Assembly: GCF_000012365.1 (NCBI RefSeq)
Contig: NC_007651.1
Location: 1,240,001-1,304,000 of the forward strand
Direction: 5' to 3'
DNA from: Burkholderia thailandensis E264
Lineage (GTDB): Bacteria > Pseudomonadota > Gammaproteobacteria > Burkholderiales > Burkholderiaceae
Length of the DNA: 64,000 nucleotides
Part shown: one piece after another, positions 23,984-32,915 of the stretch
How positions within the stretch are numbered: position 1 is the first letter of the stretch
Layout of the letters: each line of letters starts with the position of its first letter
The notes under the pieces: model-generated
The model's database searches: none
What the model was told of the DNA's origin: nothing
Seen by the model: the letters and a program-made list of their open reading frames with translations, nothing else
Translations under genes and position numbers: made by a program

Positions 23984-25377
23984 AACACATCGTCAAACAC
24001 ATTCATTTCGTCGGGATCGGCGGCGCGGGCATGAGCGGCATCGCCGAAGTGCTCGTGAACCTGGGCTATCAGGTGAGCGGCTCCGATCTCGCGCGCAACG
24101 CGGTGACCGAGCGCCTCGAGGCGCTCGGCGCGCGCGTGTCGATCGGCCACGACGCGGCGAACATCGAGGGCGCGAACGCGGTGGTCGTGTCGACCGCGGT
24201 GCGCTCGGACAACCCGGAGGTGCTCGCCGCGCGCCGCCTGCGCGTGCCGATCGTGCCGCGCGCGGTGATGCTCGCGGAGCTGATGCGCCTGAAGCAGGGG
24301 ATCGCGATCGCCGGCACGCACGGCAAGACGACGACGACGAGCCTCGTCGCGAGCGTGCTCGCCGCGGGCGGGCTCGATCCGACGTTCGTGATCGGCGGGC
24401 GTCTCACGAGCGCCGGGGCGAACGCGCGGCTCGGCACGGGCGACTTCATCGTCGCGGAAGCCGACGAGTCGGACGCGTCGTTCCTGAACCTGTATCCGGT
24501 GATCGAGGTCATCACGAACATCGACGCCGATCACATGGACACCTACGGCCACGATTTCGCGCGGCTCAAGCAGGCGTTCATCGAATTCACGCAGCGGCTG
24601 CCGTTCTACGGCAGCGCCGTCGTGTGCATCGACGACCCGAACGTGCGGCAGATCGTGCCGCTGATCTCGAAGCCCGTCGTGCGCTACGGCTTCGCGGCGG
24701 ATGCGCAGGTGCGCGCGGAGAACGTCGAGGCGCGCGACGGCCGGATGCACTTCACGGTGCTGCGCGAGGGGCGCGAGCCGCTGCCCGTCGTCCTGAACCT
24801 GCCGGGCCTGCACAACGTGCAGAACGCGCTCGCCGCGATCGCGATCGCGACCGATCTCGACGTGGCCGACACGGCGATTCAGCAGGCGCTCGCGGAATTC
24901 AACGGCGTGGGCCGGCGCTTCCAGCGCTACGGGGAGATGCCGGCCGCGGGCGGCGGCGCGTACACGCTGATCGACGACTACGGCCACCATCCGGTCGAGA
25001 TGGCGGCGACGATCGCGGCGGCGCGCGGCGCGTTCCCGGGCCGCCGGCTCGTGCTCGCTTTCCAGCCGCATCGCTACACGCGCACGCGCGACTGCTTCGA
25101 CGATTTCGTCAACGTGCTGTCGACGGTCGACGCGCTGGTGCTGACCGAGGTGTACGCGGCCGGCGAGGCGCCGATTTCGACCGCGAACGGCGATGCGCTG
25201 TCGCGCGCGCTGCGCGCGGCGGGCAAGGTCGAGCCGGTATTCGTCGCGACGGTCGACGAGGTGCCGGACGCGCTCGCGAAGCTCGCGCGCGCCGGCGACG
25301 TGGTGATCACGATGGGCGCGGGCTCGATCGGCGGGGTGCCGGGCAAGCTCGCGCAGGACACGCAACAGAAGGGATGA
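23980..25377 (+). CDS. murC: UDP-N-acetylmuramate:L-alanine ligase MurC
   Basis: The 465-residue cytoplasmic Mur ligase adds the first amino acid, L-alanine, to UDP-MurNAc. An N-terminal Rossmann motif [12 protein letters not shown] lies at 12-23, the ATP loop GTHGKTT at 112-118, and [12 protein letters not shown] near 168. [11 protein letters not shown] in the C-terminal domain is a MurC signature. The ATG at 23980 overlaps the murG stop; upstream in-frame codons belong to murG DNA. Only one base separates its stop from ddlB. Confidence 0.96.
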   Translation: MKHIVKHIHFVGIGGAGMSGIAEVLVNLGYQVSGSDLARNAVTERLEALGARVSIGHDAANIEGANAVVVSTAVRSDNPEVLAARRLRVPIVPRAVMLAELMRLKQGIAIAGTHGKTTTTSLVASVLAAGGLDPTFVIGGRLTSAGANARLGTGDFIVAEADESDASFLNLYPVIEVITNIDADHMDTYGHDFARLKQAFIEFTQRLPFYGSAVVCIDDPNVRQIVPLISKPVVRYGFAADAQVRAENVEARDGRMHFTVLREGREPLPVVLNLPGLHNVQNALAAIAIATDLDVADTAIQQALAEFNGVGRRFQRYGEMPAAGGGAYTLIDDYGHHPVEMAATIAAARGAFPGRRLVLAFQPHRYTRTRDCFDDFVNVLSTVDALVLTEVYAAGEAPISTANGDALSRALRAAGKVEPVFVATVDEVPDALAKLARAGDVVITMGAGSIGGVPGKLAQDTQQKG

Positions 25378-25378
25378 C

Positions 25379-26317
25379 ATGAGCGGGATCGATCCGAAAC
25401 GTTTCGGCAAGGTGGCGGTGCTGCTCGGCGGGGAATCCGCCGAGCGCGATGTGTCGCTGAACTCCGGCCGGCTGGTGCTGCAGGGCTTGCGCGACGCAGG
25501 CATCGACGCGCATCCGTTCGATCCGGCGCAGCGGCCGCTCGCTGCGCTCAAGGACGAAGGCTTCGTGCGCGCGTTCAACGCGTTGCACGGCGGTTACGGC
25601 GAGAACGGTCAGATCCAGGGCGCGCTCGATTTCTACGGCATCCGCTACACGGGCAGCGGCGTGCTCGGCTCGGCGCTCGGGCTCGACAAGTTCCGCACGA
25701 AGCTCGTCTGGCAGCAGACGGGCATTCCGACGCCGCCGTTCGAGACGGTGATGCGCGGGGACGACTACGCGGCGCGCGCGAAGGACATCGTCGCGAAGCT
25801 CGGCATGCCGCTCTTCGTGAAGCCGGCGAGCGAGGGCTCGAGCGTCGCGGTCGAGAAGGTGAAAAGCGCCGATGCGTTGCCCGCCGCACTGGAAGAAGCG
25901 GCGAAGCACGACAAGATCGTGATCGTCGAGAAGAGCATCGAAGGCGGCGGCGAATACACCGCGTGCATCGCCGCCGATCTCGATTTGCCGCTCATCAAGA
26001 TCGTGCCTGCGGGCGAGTTCTACGACTATCACGCGAAGTACATCGCGAACGACACGCAATATCTGATTCCGTGCGGCCTGGATGCGGCAAAGGAAGCCGA
26101 GTTCAAGCGCATCGCGCGCCGCGCGTTCGACGTGCTCGGCTGCACGGATTGGGGGCGCGCGGATTTCATGCTCGATGCCGCAGGCAACCCGTATTTCCTC
26201 GAAGTGAACACCGCGCCGGGGATGACCGATCACTCGCTGCCGCCGAAGGCGGCGCGCGCGGTCGGCATCAGCTATTCGGAGCTGGTGGTGAAAGTGCTGT
26301 CGCTCACGCTCGATTGA
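25379..26317 (+). CDS. ddlB: D-alanine--D-alanine ligase B
   Basis: The 312-residue ATP-grasp ligase makes the D-Ala-D-Ala dipeptide used by MurF. The N-terminal [17 protein letters not shown] substrate-loop motif lies at 13-29. [12 protein letters not shown] is near 75. [15 protein letters not shown] contains the ATP-grasp lysine. The C-terminal [18 protein letters not shown] holds Mg ligands. Size and motif order are standard. It starts one base after the murC stop and is followed by ftsQ after 20 bp. Confidence 0.95.
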   Translation: MSGIDPKRFGKVAVLLGGESAERDVSLNSGRLVLQGLRDAGIDAHPFDPAQRPLAALKDEGFVRAFNALHGGYGENGQIQGALDFYGIRYTGSGVLGSALGLDKFRTKLVWQQTGIPTPPFETVMRGDDYAARAKDIVAKLGMPLFVKPASEGSSVAVEKVKSADALPAALEEAAKHDKIVIVEKSIEGGGEYTACIAADLDLPLIKIVPAGEFYDYHAKYIANDTQYLIPCGLDAAKEAEFKRIARRAFDVLGCTDWGRADFMLDAAGNPYFLEVNTAPGMTDHSLPPKAARAVGISYSELVVKVLSLTLD

Positions 26318-26337
26318 TGCAGGACCGGACTTGAACC

Positions 26338-27090
26338 ATGTGGAATAACGTTCGCCAACTCAACCTTGCCGCCAGCGCGTTGTACGCGCTGCTGCTGCTC
26401 GTGTTGGCGGCGGCCGGCTGCTACTGGCTGATCCAGCGCCCGGCGTTCGCGCTGCGCGAGATCCGCATCGACGGCGACACCGAGCACATCAACGCGCCGA
26501 CCGTGCGCGCGGGCGTCGTCGGGCGGCTGAAGGGCAACTTCTTCACCGTCGATCTCGATCTCGCGCGCGTCGCGTTCGAGCAGATGCCGTGGGTGCGCCA
26601 CGCGAGCGTGCGCCGGGTGTGGCCGAACGCGCTCGCCGTGACGCTCGAGGAGTACAAGCCGCTCGGGACGTGGGGCAACGATCAGCTCGTGAGCGTCGAC
26701 GGCGAGCTCTTCACCGCGAACCAGGGCGAGCTCGATGCGGAGCTGCCGTCGTTCGACGGCCCCGACGGCAGCGCGAAGGAAGTCGTCGCGCGCTATCGCG
26801 ACTTCGCGAAATGGTTCGCGCCGATCCACGCGAGCCCGGAGGAAGTGACGCTGTCGCCGCGCTACGCGTGGACGGTGAAGCTGTCGAACGGCATGCAGGT
26901 CGAGCTCGGCCGCGAGCGCAACAGCGACACGCTGCCCGACCGGATTCAGCGTCTCGTTGCCGCTTGGCCGTCGGTTACGCAGCGCTGGGGCAGCGACATC
27001 GAGTACGCGGATCTTCGCTATCCGAACGGATTCGCGATCCGCGCGGCGGGCATGCGGTTCCTGACCGACACCGACAAGGGCAAGAAGTAA
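26338..27090 (+). CDS. ftsQ: Cell division protein FtsQ
   Basis: The 250-residue bitopic protein scaffolds the FtsQLB divisome subcomplex. A short cytoplasmic N-terminus is followed by a transmembrane helix at about 11-33. A POTRA domain lies at about 38-108 (FALREIRIDGDTEHIN... QMPWVRHASVRRVWPN is characteristic), followed by the FtsQ beta domain (LGTWGNDQLVSVDGELF). The final residues are charged. It lies between ddlB and ftsA as in most dcw clusters. Confidence 0.93.
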   Translation: MWNNVRQLNLAASALYALLLLVLAAAGCYWLIQRPAFALREIRIDGDTEHINAPTVRAGVVGRLKGNFFTVDLDLARVAFEQMPWVRHASVRRVWPNALAVTLEEYKPLGTWGNDQLVSVDGELFTANQGELDAELPSFDGPDGSAKEVVARYRDFAKWFAPIHASPEEVTLSPRYAWTVKLSNGMQVELGRERNSDTLPDRIQRLVAAWPSVTQRWGSDIEYADLRYPNGFAIRAAGMRFLTDTDKGKK

Positions 27091-27116
27091 CACGACATCA
27101 CACGCAAGAGCACTCT

Positions 27117-28349
27117 ATGAGCAAAGACTACAAGGATCTGCTGGTTGCCCTCGACATCGGCACGTCGAAGGTGGTGGCCGTCGTCGCCGAGCTGAAGGGC
27201 GAAGGCCACTATGAGGTCATCGGCCTCGGCCAGAGCGAGTCGAAGGGGCTGAAGAAAGGCGTGGTGGTGAACATCGAGGCCACCGTTCAATCGATTCAGC
27301 GCGCGCTCGAAGAAGCCGAGCTGATGGCCGACTGCAAGATCACCAACGTCTTCACCGGCATTGCCGGCAGCCACATCCGCAGCTTCAACTCGAGCGGGAT
27401 GGTCGCGATCAAGGAGAAGGAAGTCACGCAGACCGACGTCGCGCGCGTGATCGAAACGGCGAAGGCGATCAACATCCCGACCGACCAGCAGGTGCTGCAC
27501 ATCCTCACGCAGGAATTCATCATCGACGGCCAGGAAGACGTGCGCGAGCCGATCGGCATGAGCGGCATCCGCCTCGAGGTGAAGGTGCACATCGTGACGG
27601 GCGCGGTGAGCGCCGCGCAAAACATCGTCAAGTGCGTGCGCCGCTGCGGGCTCGAGGTGAACGACCTGATCCTGCAGCCGCTCGCGTCGTCGCTTGCGGT
27701 GCTGACGGAAGACGAGAAGGACTTGGGCGTCGTGCTCGTCGACATCGGCGGCGGCACGACGGACATCGCGATCTTCGCCGAAGGCGCGATTCGCCACACG
27801 GCGGTGATTCCGATCGCGGGCGACCAGATCACGAGCGACATCGCGATGGCGCTGCGCACGCCGACGCCCGACGCCGAAGACATCAAGGTCGGCTACGGGA
27901 TCGCGAAGCAGGCGCTCGCCGATCCGGACGAAATGGTCGAAGTGCCGGGCCTGGGCGAACGCGGCCCGCGCACGCTGTCGCGGCAGGCGCTCGCGGCCGT
28001 CATCGAGCCGCGCGTCGAGGAGCTGTTCTCGCTCGTGCAGCAGGTCGTGCGCGAGTCCGGTTACGAAGAGTTACTCAGTTCCGGTGTCGTGTTGACGGGC
28101 GGGGCTGCGATGATGCCCGGCATGGTCGAGCTGGGCGAAGACATTTTCCTGAAGCCGGTGCGCATCGGCGCGCCGGAATATGCGGGCGGGCTCTCGGACG
28201 TCGTGCGCAATCCGCGCTATTCGACGGCGATGGGGCTGCTCGTCGAGGGCAGCGCTCAACGGATGCGCGGGCGCAAGGTCGCCGTGCAATCCGGTTCCGC
28301 GGGGCAGATCTTCTCGCGGATGAAGGAGTGGTTCCTCAGCAACTTCTAA
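27117..28349 (+). CDS. ftsA: Cell division protein FtsA
   Basis: The 410-residue actin-like ATPase tethers FtsZ filaments to the membrane. N-terminal LVALDIGTSKVVAVVAE is the phosphate-1 motif (about 9-25). VVLVDIGGGTTDIAIF near 205 is phosphate-2, and VVLTGGAAMMPGM near 326 is the adenosine motif. The C-terminal MKEWFLSNF is the amphipathic membrane-targeting helix. The start at 27117 gives MSKDYKDLLVALD; GCAAGAG upstream is a weak ribosome-binding site. The spacing to ftsZ is 109 bp. Confidence 0.96.
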   Translation: MSKDYKDLLVALDIGTSKVVAVVAELKGEGHYEVIGLGQSESKGLKKGVVVNIEATVQSIQRALEEAELMADCKITNVFTGIAGSHIRSFNSSGMVAIKEKEVTQTDVARVIETAKAINIPTDQQVLHILTQEFIIDGQEDVREPIGMSGIRLEVKVHIVTGAVSAAQNIVKCVRRCGLEVNDLILQPLASSLAVLTEDEKDLGVVLVDIGGGTTDIAIFAEGAIRHTAVIPIAGDQITSDIAMALRTPTPDAEDIKVGYGIAKQALADPDEMVEVPGLGERGPRTLSRQALAAVIEPRVEELFSLVQQVVRESGYEELLSSGVVLTGGAAMMPGMVELGEDIFLKPVRIGAPEYAGGLSDVVRNPRYSTAMGLLVEGSAQRMRGRKVAVQSGSAGQIFSRMKEWFLSNF

Positions 28350-28458
28350 CCGTTTTCGAAATTCGCGCCGGTGCCGGCGGCCGGCGCGCGACGGAGGGTT
28401 GCCCGATCTTCCGCCGAATAACGGCCGAGTAGCGGTTCTTTTCTTGACGGAGGCAACA

Positions 28459-29655
28459 ATGGAATTCGAAATGCTGGAAACCGAAACCAACGGCACGATC
28501 ATCAAGGTGATCGGCGTTGGCGGTGCGGGTGGCAACGCGGTGCAGCACATGATCAACAAGGGGGTGCAGGGCGTCGATTTCGTCGTGATGAACACCGACG
28601 CCCAGGCGCTGTCGCGCTCGCGCGCGCCGTCCGTCATCCAGCTCGGCAACACCGGCCTCGGCGCCGGCGCGAAGCCTGAGATGGGCCGTGCTGCGGCCGA
28701 GGAGGCGCGCGAGCGGATCGCCGACGCGCTGCGCGGCGCGCACATGGTGTTCATCACGGCCGGCATGGGCGGCGGCACCGGCACGGGCGCGGCGCCCGTC
28801 GTCGCGCAGATCGCGAAGGAGATGGGCATTCTGACCGTCGGCGTCGTGAGCAAGCCGTTCGAGTTCGAAGGCGGCAAGCGGATGCGCGTCGCGGAAGCGG
28901 GTTCGCAGCAACTGGAGGATCACGTCGACTCGCTGATCGTCGTCCTGAACGACAAGCTGTTCGAGGTGATGGGCGACGACGCCGAGATGGACAAGTGCTT
29001 CCAGTGCGCTGACGACGTGCTCAACAACGCGGTCGCGGGCATCGCCGAGATCATCAACGTCGATGGCCTCGTGAACGTCGACTTCGAGGACGTGAAGACG
29101 GTGATGGGCGAGCAGGGCAAGGCGATGATGGGCACGGCGACGGTCGCCGGCGTCGATCGCGCGCGCCTGGCTGCCGAGCAGGCGGTCGCGAGCCCGCTGC
29201 TCGAAGGCGTCGATCTGTCGGGCGCGCGCGGCGTGCTCGTCAACATCACGTCGAGCCGCTCGCTGCGTCTGTCGGAAACGCGCGAAGTGATGAACACGAT
29301 CAAGAGCTACGCGGCCGACGACGCCACCGTGATCTTCGGCGCCGTGTACGACGACGCGATGGGCGACGCGCTGCGCGTGACCGTCGTCGCGACGGGCCTC
29401 GGCCGCGCGGCGAAGAAGCAGCAGTCGGCGCCGATGACGCTGCTGCGCACCGGCACGGACAACCAGCCGATCAGCGCGGCGCCGCAGGGCTACGCGGCTT
29501 CGCATCACGTGAGCACGGGCGACTACGGCGCGTTCGATACGCCGGCCGTGTGGCGCAATTCGCGCGAGACGGCCGCGTCGCACGTGCAGGCGCTGCAGGA
29601 GAAGGGTGTCGACACGTACGACATTCCGGCGTTCCTGCGCAAGCAGGCCGACTGA
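28459..29655 (+). CDS. ftsZ: Cell division GTPase FtsZ
   Basis: The 398-residue tubulin homologue polymerises into the Z-ring. The tubulin signature GGGTGTG lies at 104-110. The T7 synergy loop NVDFEDVKTVM is near 208-218. A roughly 65-residue variable linker follows the core, and the protein ends with the conserved FtsA/ZipA-binding peptide DIPAFLRKQ. ACGGAGG upstream supports the ATG at 28459, which gives MEFEMLETETNGTIIKVIG. It is the last gene of the dcw cluster. Confidence 0.97.
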   Translation: MEFEMLETETNGTIIKVIGVGGAGGNAVQHMINKGVQGVDFVVMNTDAQALSRSRAPSVIQLGNTGLGAGAKPEMGRAAAEEARERIADALRGAHMVFITAGMGGGTGTGAAPVVAQIAKEMGILTVGVVSKPFEFEGGKRMRVAEAGSQQLEDHVDSLIVVLNDKLFEVMGDDAEMDKCFQCADDVLNNAVAGIAEIINVDGLVNVDFEDVKTVMGEQGKAMMGTATVAGVDRARLAAEQAVASPLLEGVDLSGARGVLVNITSSRSLRLSETREVMNTIKSYAADDATVIFGAVYDDAMGDALRVTVVATGLGRAAKKQQSAPMTLLRTGTDNQPISAAPQGYAASHHVSTGDYGAFDTPAVWRNSRETAASHVQALQEKGVDTYDIPAFLRKQAD

Positions 29656-29674
29656 CGCGCGCGCGAGGCAACGC

Positions 29675-29696
29675 GCCGCGCGGTATCGCGCGCGGC
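29675..29696 (+). terminator. Possible ftsZ terminator hairpin
   Basis: GCCGCGCG (29675-29682) and CGCGCGGC (29689-29696) pair across a 6-base loop, 20 bp after ftsZ. There is no T tract, so it may instead attenuate or protect the 3' end. Confidence 0.4.
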
Positions 29697-29843
29697 ACGA
29701 GCCGACGTGACGGATGAAACGGCTGACGACAGGCCGCGTCGCTCGCGACGCCGGGCCGGGAAAGTCGCCCGCTTCGCTCGAGCGAGGCCGGGTTGGGCCG
29801 TGTCGTCTGTTGCGGACGTACGTATCGCTATGAAGGACCAGGC

Positions 29844-30350
29844 ATGATTCAAGTGGGCGACACGCTGCCCGACGTGCAGATCTTCGAGTATCTCGACGAC
29901 GCACGCGCGGGCTGCACGCTGGGGCCGAACGCCTTTGGCGTGCGCGAGCAGACGGCGGGCAAGCGCGTGGTGATCTTCGGATTGCCGGGCGCGTTCACGC
30001 CGACCTGCTCGGCGCAGCATGTGCCGGGCTACGTCGCGCAGGCCGAGCGGTTGCGCTCGGCGGGCATCGACGAGATCTGGTGCGTTGCCGTCAACGACGC
30101 ATTCGTGATGGGCGCTTGGGGACGCGATCTGCACACCGCGGGCAAGGTGCGCATGATGGCGGACGGCGGCGCGGCTTTCACTCATGCGCTGGGACTGACG
30201 CAGGACCTGTCCGCGCGTGGCATGGGGATTCGCTCCCGGCGCTACGCGATGGTGGTCGACGACGGCGTGGTCAAGACGCTGCTCGTCGAAGCGCCGGGCA
30301 AGTTCGAAGTGAGCGATGCGGCCAGCGTGCTGGCCAGTTTGACGCGCTGA
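29844..30350 (+). CDS. Peroxiredoxin, Prx5 (TSA/glutaredoxin-type) family
   Basis: The 168-residue thiol peroxidase reduces hydroperoxides. The peroxidatic cysteine is Cys55 in PGAFTPTC, followed by SAQHVPGYV, the Prx5 consensus. GIDEIWCVAVNDAFVMGAWG is another Prx5 feature. No fused glutaredoxin domain is present, so an external thiol donor would be needed. The ATG at 29844 has AAGGAC upstream and the family N-terminus MIQVGDTLPDV; an earlier in-frame ATG would add 17 unmatched residues. It sits between ftsZ and lpxC, which are adjacent in E. coli apart from secM-type spacing. Confidence 0.92.
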   Translation: MIQVGDTLPDVQIFEYLDDARAGCTLGPNAFGVREQTAGKRVVIFGLPGAFTPTCSAQHVPGYVAQAERLRSAGIDEIWCVAVNDAFVMGAWGRDLHTAGKVRMMADGGAAFTHALGLTQDLSARGMGIRSRRYAMVVDDGVVKTLLVEAPGKFEVSDAASVLASLTR

Positions 30351-30530
30351 ACGACGCGTGCGACGTTGTCTTTCGGCAACGCCGCGGCGCGCCCGACACG
30401 CGGTTGTAACACGGGTCGACGACCGGGAACGCCTCCGTTCCGGGCGTCGGCCCGTCTCGCATTTGCGCAGGGTAATGCGTCGAAACAGTTTGAAACGCCG
30501 ATCATCGCGACGCGAAATAGGGATTTACGC

Positions 30531-30536
30531 TATAAT
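30531..30536 (+). promoter_or_regulatory. Candidate -10 element of the lpxC promoter
   Basis: A perfect TATAAT lies 55 bp before the lpxC start in an unusually A/T-rich stretch for this window. No good -35 hexamer is visible at 16-18 bp spacing, so it may need an activator or be weak. Confidence 0.45.
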
Positions 30537-30591
30537 CTCGCCTATCGAATAAAACTCCTGATTGATATCCTCAATCAAGAAGACTGTGACC

Positions 30592-31509
30592 ATGTTGAAG
30601 CAGCGCACCATCAAATCGATCGTCAAGACTGTCGGCATCGGCCTGCACTCGGGCCGCAAGGTCGAACTGACGCTTCGCCCCGCGGCGCCGGACACGGGCA
30701 TCGTGTTCTCGCGCGTCGATCTGCCGACGCCCGTCGACATTCCGGCTTCGGCGCTGTCGATCGGCGACACGCGGCTCGCGTCCGTGCTGCAGAAGGACGG
30801 CGCGCGCGTGTCGACGGTCGAGCATCTGATGTCGGCGTGTGCGGGCCTCGGCATCGACAACCTCTACGTCGACGTGACGGCCGAGGAAATCCCGATCATG
30901 GACGGCAGTGCGGCGTCGTTCGTGTTCCTGATCCAGTCGGCCGGCATCGAAGAGCAGAACGCGGCGAAGAAGTTCATCAAGGTGACGAAGCCCGTCGAGA
31001 TTCGCGACGGCGACAAGTTCGCGCGTCTCGATCCCTACTTCGGCTTCAAGCTGAAGTTCACGATCGATTTCCGCCATCCGGCCGTCGACAAGACGGGCCA
31101 GGAACTCGAGGTTGACTTCGCGAACACGTCGTACGTGCGCGAGATCGCGCGCGCGCGCACATTCGGCTTCGCGCACGAGGTCGAGATGATGCGCGAGCTC
31201 GGGCTGGCGCGCGGCGGCAGCATGGACAACGCGATCGTGCTCGACGAATACCGGATTCTCAATAACGACGGACTCCGCTACGACGACGAGTTCGTCAAGC
31301 ACAAGATGCTCGACGCGATCGGCGATCTGTACGTGGTCGGCCATCCGCTCCTCGCGTCGTACACCGCGTACAAGTCGGGCCACGGGCTGAACAATGCGCT
31401 GCTGCGCGAGCTGCTCGCGCACGAGGACGCCTACGAGATCGTGACGTTCGACGATCCGAAGGCGGCGCCGACGGGCTTCGGCTTCGACGCGCAGACGGCA
31501 TTCGCGTGA
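30592..31509 (+). CDS. lpxC: UDP-3-O-acyl-N-acetylglucosamine deacetylase LpxC
   Basis: The 305-residue zinc amidase catalyses the committed step of lipid A synthesis. Zinc ligands match family positions: His78 (VEHLMSA), His237 and Asp241 (HKMLD). The general acid His264 lies in SGHGLNN. The length equals that of E. coli LpxC. The start at 30592 gives [21 protein letters not shown]. An ATG 30 bp upstream is not preferred. In other bacteria LpxC abundance is set by FtsH proteolysis through the C-terminus; nothing in this sequence tests that here. Confidence 0.97.
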   Translation: MLKQRTIKSIVKTVGIGLHSGRKVELTLRPAAPDTGIVFSRVDLPTPVDIPASALSIGDTRLASVLQKDGARVSTVEHLMSACAGLGIDNLYVDVTAEEIPIMDGSAASFVFLIQSAGIEEQNAAKKFIKVTKPVEIRDGDKFARLDPYFGFKLKFTIDFRHPAVDKTGQELEVDFANTSYVREIARARTFGFAHEVEMMRELGLARGGSMDNAIVLDEYRILNNDGLRYDDEFVKHKMLDAIGDLYVVGHPLLASYTAYKSGHGLNNALLRELLAHEDAYEIVTFDDPKAAPTGFGFDAQTAFA

Positions 31510-31546
31510 TGCGCTGACGCGTCGCGTACGCAAGACGACGACAAGA

Positions 31547-31571
31547 AGGCGGCCTGCGGGCCGCTTTTTTT
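31547..31571 (+). terminator. Rho-independent terminator after lpxC
   Basis: GCGGCC (31549-31554), loop TGCG, GGCCGC (31559-31564), then seven T. It lies 38 bp beyond the lpxC stop and closes the plus-strand block from mraZ to lpxC. Confidence 0.88.
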
Positions 31572-31846
31572 ATTGCGTCGGGCATGTTCGCCGGGCCGCG
31601 CGGGCCGGCGCACCCGTTGCAGAGCCGCCGCTCTATTTGGCCGCATGGTGGATATCGGGGTGTCGCGACATGGCGCGGCGAAGGCGATGGCTGCGGCGCG
31701 CGTCGGTTGCCGATTGCGCGCACTCGCCGCGTGCGTCAACGGGCCGCGCATCGGCGCGCGCAACCGCGCACGGGGAGCGGTCCGGCGAAGCGGCTGCGTC
31801 GTGTGGCGGGCGGCGGGCGCGTATGGCTTGCGCGCGGCGGGACGGA

Positions 31847-32326
31847 TCAGCGAGGCGTTTTCGCGTGGCGCGCGGCCATGCGCGCAAGCGCGTTCTGCAG
31901 CGGCGACGGCTCGAGCGCATCGGCGAGCTGGCGCAGCGCATCGGTGCCGGCCGTCGACATCCGAGCCTGCTTCACGCGCGGTGGCTCGGGCGCGGGCTGC
32001 GGGCGCACGCGCACTTTCAGCGTGGCGACCGCCCATCCGCGCGCCTGCAGATCGGATAGGAGCCGCGGCTCGACTTGCCGCAGCCGTGCGGCGAGTGCGT
32101 TGTGCGCGGCGAACAGCGTGAGCGTGCCGTCCTTGATGAAGCCCGGCTCGACATGGTTCGCCAGGTAATCGGGGAGCAGCGCGGCCAGATCCCGCTTCAG
32201 CGCCGCGACCTGCTCGACGCCCGCGCGCAGTGCGGCGAACGCGTCGGTGCGCTGGAGGACGTCGGCCGCCGCTCGCGGCCGCGACCAGTCGTTGGGGCGA
32301 AATAGCTGCTTCGGCGGTCGGTTCAT
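31847..32326 (-). CDS. DciA-like protein (DUF721 family)
   Basis: The 159-residue basic protein belongs to DUF721, whose best-studied member DciA loads or recruits the replicative helicase DnaB. The domain is at about 20-110: LFRPNDWSRPRAAADVLQR, then VAALLPDYLANHVEPGFIKDGTL and TLFAAHNALAARLRQVEPRLLSDL. The ATG at 32326 is the family start. The open frame extends far upstream but without similarity. It converges with lpxC and diverges from secA, the arrangement lpxC-(DUF721)-secA being common in proteobacteria. Assignment to DciA function is by family, not by a visible catalytic motif. Confidence 0.82.
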   Translation of the reverse strand: MNRPPKQLFRPNDWSRPRAAADVLQRTDAFAALRAGVEQVAALKRDLAALLPDYLANHVEPGFIKDGTLTLFAAHNALAARLRQVEPRLLSDLQARGWAVATLKVRVRPQPAPEPPRVKQARMSTAGTDALRQLADALEPSPLQNALARMAARHAKTPR

Positions 32327-32915
32327 GAGAAAAGTCGGCAGCGCCGCGTGATGGGGCGCATGACGGGCGACCGGATGGTGGAGCGATGCGCCGATTGTAC
32401 CGCGATGTCGTTGGGCGGCCGCGGGTATCGTTTGCCGTTTGCCGTTGTAGCCGGCCGTGGCGCAAGCCTCCGGCCCATCGACATTTCTTGTTTCCCCGAT
32501 AAGGCGGCAGCCGAAGCCCGTCTTCCGACCCCGAACGCCGACGCCAAACGCGGGGGCGCGGCGACGTACGCCGATCGTTCGCGCCGCCTTTCGATGTGCC
32601 GTTCTCTCGACTGGTCGAGAACCGCACGCGGCGAAGGATCGCACGCCTTCGCCCGAGCGGCGGGAGGCGGGAGGCGATTCGCACTCCCGCGCCGTCCTGC
32701 GGCCGATCGCGCCGCGCCGCCCCGTCCGCCGGCGAACTTCGGCTGTTTGCCCGGCCGCGCCGCACGGCGTTGCCCGCCGCCGACACCGGCGCGCCTTGGT
32801 GCGCGTGCTAAAATTCGACGTTTGAATTCACTTCTACGCTAAGCCGCCGAGGCTCGGCGCGCCGGGGAGGGCGTTCACCGCTCCGGGGCCGTTGCACCGA
32901 CGCACACCCGATCCG
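32327..32915. other. 589-bp divergent intergenic region between the dciA-like gene and secA
   Basis: No frame here has family similarity or a believable ribosome-binding site. The region should hold the promoters of both flanking genes. The secA side has an extended -10 motif (32806-32814). Several related genomes carry an M23 peptidase gene near this spot; none is seen here. Confidence 0.6.
32806..32814 (+). promoter_or_regulatory. Candidate extended -10 promoter of secA
   Basis: TGCTAAAAT is a TGn-extended -10 hexamer about 100 bp before the secA ATG. No convincing -35 hexamer is seen, as is usual for extended -10 promoters. Confidence 0.4.

Noticed and set aside
30424..30446. Imperfect hairpin GGGAACG/CGTTCCGGG after the peroxiredoxin gene as a terminator
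   Set aside because: The stem is interrupted beyond six pairs and there is no T tract.
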